A stretch of 13,355 bases of DNA from CAZDYP01 sp964509505 (GTDB lineage Bacteria; Chloroflexota; Anaerolineae; JACRMK01). This document shows positions 1 to 4,899 of the stretch, piece by piece. Numbering within the stretch: position 1 is the stretch's first letter; every line of letters begins with the position of its first letter. The DNA is taken from assembly GCA_964509505.1 (NCBI GenBank), contig CAZDYP010000154.1, positions 1 to 13,355 of the forward strand, in the 5' to 3' direction. Under the pieces are notes generated by a model that was not told where the DNA came from, searched no databases, and saw nothing but the letters and a program-made list of their open reading frames with translations. The position numbers and the translations under genes were made by a program.

Positions 1-1491
1 GCTCGGGCCGCCCATGTCCGCGCCAAAAATTTCGCCGCTGAGTTTGAAGCCATGCGCTTCGAGGCGGTCGCTGAACTTTGGACGCAACCCCGTCGGACGC
101 ATCTCGCCCAACACTTTGCCATCTTGGCTGCGCCCCGTTTCGGTGTATTTGAAAATGTCTTGCAACACAATGACCTCGCCTTCCATCCCAGCGATTTCTG
201 TGACGTACGTGACGCGGCGTGTGCCATCGCTTAAGCGCGATTGTTGAATGACGAGGTCAACCGCGCCCGCAATCTGTTCACGAATGACGTGAATCGGAAA
301 GTCAATGCCCGCCATCAGCGACATCGTTTCCATGCGCGAGGTCGCTTCGCGTGGTGTGTTGGCGTGGAGCGTGGTCAAGCTGCCATCATGTCCCGTGTTC
401 ATCGCCTGCAGCATATCCAACGTCTCTGCGCCACGACACTCGCCGATGACGATGCGTTCAGGTCTCATGCGTAGAGAATTTTTTACGAGGTCACGAATAG
501 TCACTGCGCCAGTGCCATCCAACTCTGGCGGTTTGGCTTCGAGTCGCACCACATGCTTCTGTTGCAATTGCAACTCCGCCGAGTCTTCAATCGTCACAAT
601 ACGCTCGTCTTCAGGAATCAGCGACGACAAGACGTTGAGCAGCGTCGTCTTGCCAGACCCCGTGCCGCCCGAAACGACGATGTTCAAACGCGAGACGACG
701 CAGGCTTTGAAGAATTCAGCCATCTGCGGCGTGAAGCTGCCGAAGTTGATGAGGTCTTGGATACTCAAGCGTTTTGCGGGAAATTTGCGGATGGTGATGG
801 TGGGGCCATTCAACGCGCTCGGCGGGATGATAACATTGACGCGCGAGCCATCGGGCAAACGCGCATCTACCATTGGCACTTTGCGGTCCACGCGACGCCC
901 CAACGGACGCACGATGCGATCTACGACGCGCATCACGTGATCGTCGTCGTCGAATTTGATGTCCGTTTCGACGAGCTTGCCTTTCTTTTCGATGTATGTC
1001 AGGTTGGGTCCATTGACCATCACTTCGTTCACCGTCGGGTCGTCCAACACCGGTTGAATTGGACCGAAGCCGACGATTTCGCTCATGATCATTTCAAACA
1101 AACTTTTTTGTTCCGCTTCTTCCAATAGCAAATTGTGTCGTTGATATGCCGCCATGAATCGCTCGGTGATGGTTTTCATCGTTTTGGGAGTGCGTTTCAT
1201 TTCCAAACTGGAATCAAGTCCAGCCACAATTTCGTTCACCAACGTGCGCCGATGTTCAGCCAATTGTTCCCAATGAAGGGGCATAACGGTCACGACCTCA
1301 CTCGCTGCCTCGTGGGCAGCGAGCGCGGGCGCGGCAGGTGCAACCGTCGGGGTACCCGCTTTCGCAGGCGCCGCAGGTTGTGGCGACGCAGCAGGCGCAG
1401 CCTCGCCGCCCGCGGGCGCAGCAGGACGGGGCGCAACAGGACGAGGTTGTACAGTTTTTTGTTGTCCACCTAATCGGCTTAACAGAGACAT
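1..1491 (-). CDS. cpaF: CpaF/TadA-type secretion and pilus assembly ATPase (3' end off the window)
   Basis: Reading the minus strand from ATG at 1491 gives an open frame of 497 codons that is still open at base 1. The frame has a canonical P-loop GGTGSGKTT near residue 275, a Walker B-like RIVIGECRG, and the His box GHDGSLTTLHANTPREA typical of GspE/VirB11 ATPases of the CpaF/TadA branch. These enzymes form cytoplasmic hexamers that power assembly of Tad/Flp pili. Residues about 17-65 are a Pro/Ala-rich, probably disordered linker after a short N-terminal tail. The last residues visible (after GLRPKF and a short helix) correspond to the usual C-terminus, so few codons should be missing. The start is supported by GGAGGAG at 1498-1504. 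The gene lies 64 bp downstream of the AAA+ ATPase on the same strand, separated by a perfect 18-bp hairpin. TadB/TadC-like genes would be expected just beyond base 1. Confidence 0.95.
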   Translation of the reverse strand, partial: MSLLSRLGGQQKTVQPRPVAPRPAAPAGGEAAPAASPQPAAPAKAGTPTVAPAAPALAAHEAASEVVTVMPLHWEQLAEHRRTLVNEIVAGLDSSLEMKRTPKTMKTITERFMAAYQRHNLLLEEAEQKSLFEMIMSEIVGFGPIQPVLDDPTVNEVMVNGPNLTYIEKKGKLVETDIKFDDDDHVMRVVDRIVRPLGRRVDRKVPMVDARLPDGSRVNVIIPPSALNGPTITIRKFPAKRLSIQDLINFGSFTPQMAEFFKACVVSRLNIVVSGGTGSGKTTLLNVLSSLIPEDERIVTIEDSAELQLQQKHVVRLEAKPPELDGTGAVTIRDLVKNSLRMRPERIVIGECRGAETLDMLQAMNTGHDGSLTTLHANTPREATSRMETMSLMAGIDFPIHVIREQIAGAVDLVIQQSRLSDGTRRVTYVTEIAGMEGEVIVLQDIFKYTETGRSQDGKVLGEMRPTGLRPKFSDRLEAHGFKLSGEIFGADMGGPS

Positions 1492-1497
1492 AACTTA

Positions 1498-1504
1498 CTC
1501 CTCC
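1498..1504 (-). promoter_or_regulatory. Ribosome binding site of cpaF
   Basis: GGAGGAG on the minus strand, six bases before the ATG at 1491. It fixes the cpaF start and lies directly beside the heptamer hairpin at 1507-1559. Confidence 0.85.
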
Positions 1505-1506
1505 AG

Positions 1507-1559
1507 CTAGGCGTTAGGCATTAGGCGCTAGTGGCTAACGACTAATGCCTAACGCCTAG
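1507..1559. repeat. Perfect 18-bp inverted repeat built from seven heptamers
   Basis: The left arm CTAGGCGTTAGGCATTAG (1507-1524) and right arm (1542-1559) are exact reverse complements around a 17-nt loop. From 1508 the DNA is also phased in sevens: TAGGCGT, TAGGCAT, TAGGCGC, TAGTGGC, then TAACGAC, TAATGCC, TAACGCC. The stop codon of the AAA+ ATPase (1556-1558) lies inside the right arm. In RNA this would be a strong hairpin between two co-oriented genes. It has no T-run, so it looks more like an mRNA-processing or stabilising stem, or a mobile repeat, than a terminator. Confidence 0.85.
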
Positions 1560-2881
1560 AGAGCGACAAAGTAGGCTTCACACGCTTGATCGAGCAACTC
1601 TTTACTCATCTCAGGGCGTGTGCCTTGATAGTTGGCAATGTCAATGATTTGATCGAGCAGGTCGCGCGGATGCACGGCTTTGGGCGCGCGTTTCTGCTTG
1701 ATGTACCATTCTTGCAGCAAATAGACAAAGGCTTGTTGATTGAAGGGTATGTTGCGCGCGGCGGCGACGCGTTGAAAAATTTCGTAGAAGTCTTTGTCGG
1801 TAGGGTCGGGAATTTCGATCTTGTGTCGAATGCGACGCAAGAACGCTTCGTCCACCAATTGTTTGGGATCGAGGTTTGTCGAGAAAACGAGCAGCTGGTC
1901 GAAGGGAATTTCAATCTTCTTGCCCGTATGCAACGTCAAAAAGTCAATGCGCGTTTCGAGCGGCACAATCCAACGATTGAGCAGATCTTGCGGGCGCACT
2001 TGTTGGCGTCCGAAGTCGTCAATCATAAACAAGCCGTTGCTCGCCTTCATTTGGAACGGTGCTTCGTAAAACTTGGAGATGGGGTCGTAAATCAAATCAA
2101 GATTGTGGAGCGTCAACTCGCCGCCGACAATGACGACAGGACGTTTACAGCGCACCCAGCGTTTATCCACGTTCTGTTCGGGCGGCGTTTCGACGGCGAC
2201 GTGGTTGAGTTGGTCGTACATGCGGATAATGTGCCCATCCACGTCAATCGCATACGGGATGTAGATGTCACCTTTCAACATGCGCGCGATGCCTTGCGCG
2301 ATGGTCGTCTTGCCATTGCCGGGCGGTCCGTATAAGAAAATCGAGCGTCCCGAGTTGACAGCGGGGCCCACCTTGCGAAACACTTTGGAGGGCAGCACCA
2401 GGAACGACAACGCTTCGCGCACGTCTTCTTGATGGACGACTAAGCCATTGATAGTTTGCTTCTTCACCTGCGCCGCCCATCTCGGTAACGACACAGGCGC
2501 TGCACCGACGTATTGATTGCGCGCCAGCGCATCGCGCACATGTTCATGTCCCTTAGACGTAAGGACGTACTGATAGCCGCGCTCACTCAACCCACGCGCG
2601 CCCGTGATCTCTACCATCTGATCTTTTTGGCAAAACTCCAAAATTTTTTCGAGCACGCCCGCAAACGGCAACTTCAACTCATCGCAAATTTCGTTGGCAC
2701 TATACTGTCCCGCGAAGTAAATGGCCTTGAGCGTGAGATCAATGATAACGCTAGGATTGAGCCCCGTCTCTTCAAGCGTTTGCGGTTCAGGGATCGGCGC
2801 CAAATCTGATTGATAGGTCGCGTTGGGTTTAGCGCTGCTTTTGGGATGGCGCAAAGATTCTGTGGCAATCCGATTGGTCAT
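1556..2881 (-). CDS. AAA+ ATPase with N-terminal winged-helix-like region, Tad-locus associated
   Basis: 441 aa from ATG at 2881. Residues about 40-130 look like a helix-turn-helix or winged-helix region (NPSVIIDLTLKAIYF through the SERGYQYVLTSKG stretch). A AAA+ core follows: Walker A GPPGNGKT at about 185-192, Walker B LFMIDD with Asp288-Asp289, sensor-1 LLVFSTN near 330, and arginines in AFLRRIRHKIEIPDP. A C-terminal helical lid region follows. An upstream ATG at 2947 exists, but the start at 2881 is preferred because it gives an ATGA overlap with the 109-aa gene and an internal GGAG ribosome binding site. The gene sits immediately upstream of cpaF. From this I infer a chaperone-like or regulatory role in Tad pilus assembly, or coupling of that system to a signal. 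The exact family name is not certain. Confidence 0.85.
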   Translation of the reverse strand: MTNRIATESLRHPKSSAKPNATYQSDLAPIPEPQTLEETGLNPSVIIDLTLKAIYFAGQYSANEICDELKLPFAGVLEKILEFCQKDQMVEITGARGLSERGYQYVLTSKGHEHVRDALARNQYVGAAPVSLPRWAAQVKKQTINGLVVHQEDVREALSFLVLPSKVFRKVGPAVNSGRSIFLYGPPGNGKTTIAQGIARMLKGDIYIPYAIDVDGHIIRMYDQLNHVAVETPPEQNVDKRWVRCKRPVVIVGGELTLHNLDLIYDPISKFYEAPFQMKASNGLFMIDDFGRQQVRPQDLLNRWIVPLETRIDFLTLHTGKKIEIPFDQLLVFSTNLDPKQLVDEAFLRRIRHKIEIPDPTDKDFYEIFQRVAAARNIPFNQQAFVYLLQEWYIKQKRAPKAVHPRDLLDQIIDIANYQGTRPEMSKELLDQACEAYFVAL

Positions 2882-3207
2882 GTCGCCGACTCCGTTTCTT
2901 GGGAGCGCTCTGTTGGGCGCACAAGAGCCTCGGTGGGCAAGACCCATTGCACCATGGCTTTGTTGAGCGCCATGAATTCAGTTTCATATAGCAAATGCTC
3001 GCCGTTCAGGTCATAGACTTGGGCATCACGCACCGCGATGAACTGTTCATTGGTTATGTTCAACTCATCTTTGAGCCGATTGTCCGGCGATAAGAAAATG
3101 TAGCCCAGAATATTGTGGCGTTCCGTGGCAATGATCGTCTGCACACCTTCTTTCGTGCGACGCACACCATAGATTTTGCCTTTGTGATCTATCCGCATCT
3201 CCGGCAT
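2878..3207 (-). CDS. Conserved-looking 109-aa protein of unknown function, coupled to the AAA+ ATPase
   Basis: Soluble, with no signal peptide or membrane span. The core alternates predicted beta strands: GVQTIIATERHNILGYIFLS, then DELNITNEQFIAVRDAQVYDL, then LLYETEFMALNKAMVQWVLP. A charged, Thr/Glu-rich tail follows. The pattern (xxI.GYI.LSPDNRL...F..V.DA.VYD..G..LYET.F..LNK) looks like a small beta-barrel domain of unknown function found in other bacteria, but I cannot name it with certainty. The start has an excellent AAGGAGG at 3212-3218. Its TGA overlaps the ATPase ATG (ATGA at 2878-2881), so the two are translationally coupled and probably work together. It begins 31 bp after the M20 stop codon. 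Confidence 0.85.
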   Translation of the reverse strand: MPEMRIDHKGKIYGVRRTKEGVQTIIATERHNILGYIFLSPDNRLKDELNITNEQFIAVRDAQVYDLNGEHLLYETEFMALNKAMVQWVLPTEALVRPTERSQETESAT

Positions 3208-3211
3208 ACAT

Positions 3212-3218
3212 CCTCCTT
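3212..3218 (-). promoter_or_regulatory. Strong ribosome binding site of the 109-aa gene
   Basis: AAGGAGG on the minus strand, four bases before ATG at 3207, in the short gap after the M20 stop codon. Confidence 0.85.
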
Positions 3219-3237
3219 ACAAACAGCTGCGATAGTT

Positions 3238-4425
3238 TTACTGACACAATTTTTCCAACAACGCCAAATAGCCCACCGTCGCTTCGCGCAATTGCGCGAC
3301 GGCAACGCGATCATGAATGGTATGCGCTTCGTTTTCGTCGCCAGGACCGAAGCCAATCGTCGGAATGCCGGCGGCCATCAAGTGCCCGCCATCAGTCGCA
3401 AACAACCAACTGCCTAGGTCCACTTCGCGTTCCAACGCGCTTTGTAAAGCCGCACGCGCGGTAGTTACGAGCAGATGATCGGCAGGCAAGGCATAGCCCG
3501 GATGCGTCACATCGCGCGCCTCGGCGAGACCCGTGTATGTTTGCAAACGCGATTGATTCAAACTGACTTGCGCGCGCACACCGGGCTCGGGATTGGCATC
3601 AAGCACTTTCTGCACCTTTGCCAAAATTTGTTCGGTCGTTTCGCTAGGAATGTTGCGCCAATCGAGCATGAGCCTCAATTCGCTGGGCGTGACGTTGCCG
3701 CTCGTCTGATCGCTATGCACGAGGGTCGGCGCGACGGTGGAATAACCAAACACGCTATCGGACACCATGCGCATCTCTGGCAGCTTCGTCAAGAAGCGCG
3801 CAATGGCATAATGCGGATTCGCGCCGCGTGCGGGCGCTGAGGCATGCACCGAGCGTCCCGTGAAGCGCACCATCAGCTCCATGCGCCCCCGATGCCCAAT
3901 GCGAATTTCGTTGTTGGTCGCTTCGCCCAGAATCGCGTAGTTCGTTTTGATTTTTTTGACGATATGTTCTGCACCCCAACCGCCACGCTCTTCTAGCACC
4001 ACCGCTGTCACGTATGTATCGCCGCGCAACGGAATGCCTACTTTGCGCGCCAGCGCCGGCGCATACACTTGCACGGCAAGCGCTCCCTTCACGTCGCACG
4101 CGCCGCGGCCCCACAGATAGCCGTCGGCGAGCGTTGCGCTGTAAGGCGGATACATCCAGCGGCTTGGGTCGCCTACGTCCACGTGATCCATGTGCGTATT
4201 GAGCATCAGCGCTTTGCCGCCGCCCGTGCCTTTCATCAAACCGATGACGTTACCCACTTCATCGCGCCAGACTTGATCGTAGCCGAGCCGCTCCATCTCG
4301 TGCTGCACGATGGCGGCGATATATTGCTCTTGACCAGACAGACTGGGTGTTTGAATCAAAAGCCGCGCAAAATGCGTGAGGTCAGCTTGAAACGCATCGG
4401 CGTGGCGGGTTAAATCAGGTCGCAT
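3238..4425 (-). CDS. M20-family metallo-hydrolase (ArgE/DapE/YgeY-like)
   Basis: 395 aa from ATG at 4425. All M20 metal and catalytic motifs are present. NTHMDHVDVGDPSRW carries the first metal His and the adjacent catalytic Asp. WGRGACDVKGA carries the bridging Asp. VVLEERGGWG carries the Glu-Glu general-base pair. ILGEATNNEIRIGHRGRME and the dimerisation segment follow, and AHTIHDRV near the end gives the last His. Members hydrolyse amide bonds of N-acyl amino acids or peptides in the cytoplasm with two Zn/Co ions. Local wording (GHRGRMEL, SVHASAPARG) is closest in my memory to the YgeY/ArgE-like branch, but the substrate cannot be told. A longer frame opens at 4524, but it would run through the extended -10 promoter at 4457-4484, so 4425 is chosen. 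It may be read through into the downstream Tad genes. Confidence 0.9.
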   Translation of the reverse strand: MRPDLTRHADAFQADLTHFARLLIQTPSLSGQEQYIAAIVQHEMERLGYDQVWRDEVGNVIGLMKGTGGGKALMLNTHMDHVDVGDPSRWMYPPYSATLADGYLWGRGACDVKGALAVQVYAPALARKVGIPLRGDTYVTAVVLEERGGWGAEHIVKKIKTNYAILGEATNNEIRIGHRGRMELMVRFTGRSVHASAPARGANPHYAIARFLTKLPEMRMVSDSVFGYSTVAPTLVHSDQTSGNVTPSELRLMLDWRNIPSETTEQILAKVQKVLDANPEPGVRAQVSLNQSRLQTYTGLAEARDVTHPGYALPADHLLVTTARAALQSALEREVDLGSWLFATDGGHLMAAGIPTIGFGPGDENEAHTIHDRVAVAQLREATVGYLALLEKLCQ

Positions 4426-4456
4426 ACAAAACCTTTGGGGAAAGTTGACGAAGGCT

Positions 4457-4484
4457 ATTGTAACACAGATTGGCAGATTTGTAG
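4457..4484 (-). promoter_or_regulatory. Extended -10 promoter for the M20 gene
   Basis: On the minus strand CTACAA (4479-4484), a 16-bp spacer and TGT-TACAAT (-10 at 4457-4462). Transcription would start near 4450, giving a leader of about 25 nt with AAAGG before the ATG at 4425. Confidence 0.55.
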
Positions 4485-4528
4485 CAGAGGAAAAAACGGT
4501 GTCCCCTTTAGAAGCAAAAAGCAACCCT

Positions 4529-4609
4529 CACGCAAGGATGCGAAGAATCGCACAGAACGCAAATGTATTTTTTCTCCATGTGCTTTGCGATTCTTTGTGT
4601 CTTTGCATG
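4529..4609. repeat. Long imperfect inverted repeat of degenerate GCAAAGA-type words
   Basis: The left arm (4529-4565) and right arm (4577-4609) are imperfect reverse complements around an 11-nt T-rich loop. The perfect core is AAGAATCGCA (4543-4552) against TGCGATTCTT (4586-4595). The arms are made of repeated words such as ACGCAAGGA, GCGAAGA and TTTGCGA, so this looks like a repeat-derived structure rather than a gene. It sits between the M20 promoter and the tRNA terminator. No coding sequence is seen in 4485-4656. Confidence 0.65.
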
Positions 4610-4656
4610 AGAAAAAGGGCAGGATGATTTAGCGAATACGCGCAGCGGAGCGGTTA

Positions 4657-4696
4657 CAAAAAACAAAAAGTGGAAGGCATTCTACTGCCTTCCACT
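4657..4696 (-). terminator. Intrinsic terminator of tRNA-Asn
   Basis: On the minus strand a perfect 11-bp stem, AGTGGAAGGCA and TGCCTTCCACT (4686-4696 and 4669-4679), has a 6-nt loop and is followed by TTTTTGTTTTTTG. The stem begins one base after the encoded CCA of the tRNA. Confidence 0.95.
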
Positions 4697-4697
4697 G

Positions 4698-4773
4698 TGG
4701 CTCCTCGGGGATGACTCGAACATCCAACCGATCGGTTAACAGCCGAGCGCTCTGCCGATTGAGCTACCGAGGA
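4698..4773 (-). tRNA. tRNA-Asn(GTT)
   Basis: 76 nt including an encoded CCA. The acceptor stem is TCCTCGG with CCGAGGA and discriminator G. The D arm contains AGCTCAATCGGCAGAGC. The anticodon stem-loop is CGGCTGTTAACCG with GTT as anticodon. The T arm is GGATGTTCGAGTCATCC. All four arms pair well. It is a single-gene transcription unit with its own promoter and terminator. Confidence 0.97.
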
Positions 4774-4785
4774 TTGATGGACAAA

Positions 4786-4814
4786 ATTATACAAGGCAGC
4801 TGTTAATTCGTCAA
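4786..4814 (-). promoter_or_regulatory. Sigma70-type promoter of tRNA-Asn
   Basis: TTGACG (4809-4814), exactly 17 bp spacer, TATAAT (4786-4791) on the minus strand, about 12 bases before the mature tRNA 5' end. This is one of the two best promoter matches in the window. Confidence 0.9.
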
Positions 4815-4824
4815 AAGAAAAAGC

Positions 4825-4884
4825 GGAAGCAGAGAAACAGACTCTGGCGCGTCTCTTTCCTTGTTTCCCTGTTTCTCTGTTTCC
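4825..4884. repeat. 16-bp inverted repeat in the divergent intergenic region
   Basis: GGAAGCAGAGAAACAG (4825-4840) and CTGTTTCTCTGTTTCC (4869-4884) are reverse complements except for one G/T pair, with a 28-nt loop. The right arm is part of an 8-nt periodic tract (TGTTTCCC, TGTTTCTC, TGTTTCCC). It ends two bases before the TATAAT used by the gene at 4900, so it could be an operator or simply repeat-derived DNA. Confidence 0.65.
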
Positions 4885-4886
4885 CT

Positions 4887-4892
4887 TATAAT
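4887..4892 (+). promoter_or_regulatory. -10 box placed for leaderless transcription of the 4900 gene
   Basis: A perfect TATAAT ends seven bases before the ATG at 4900, so transcription should begin at or next to the A of the start codon. There is no Shine-Dalgarno sequence between them and no convincing -35 (best is TTGTTT with a 20-bp gap). Confidence 0.55.
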
Positions 4893-4899
4893 CCCCACA

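Noticed and set aside
305..940. Plus-strand ORF of 211 codons at the left end
   Set aside because: It lies opposite cpaF, whose minus-strand frame has a complete set of family motifs. The plus frame gives no recognisable protein.
1586..2335. Plus-strand ORF of 249 codons opposite the AAA+ ATPase
   Set aside because: It is the antisense of a gene with clear Walker motifs, and its own translation has no domain pattern or ribosome binding site.
4425..4524. N-terminal extension of the M20 protein to the ATG at 4524
   Set aside because: The 33 extra residues match nothing in the family and their DNA contains the extended -10 promoter.
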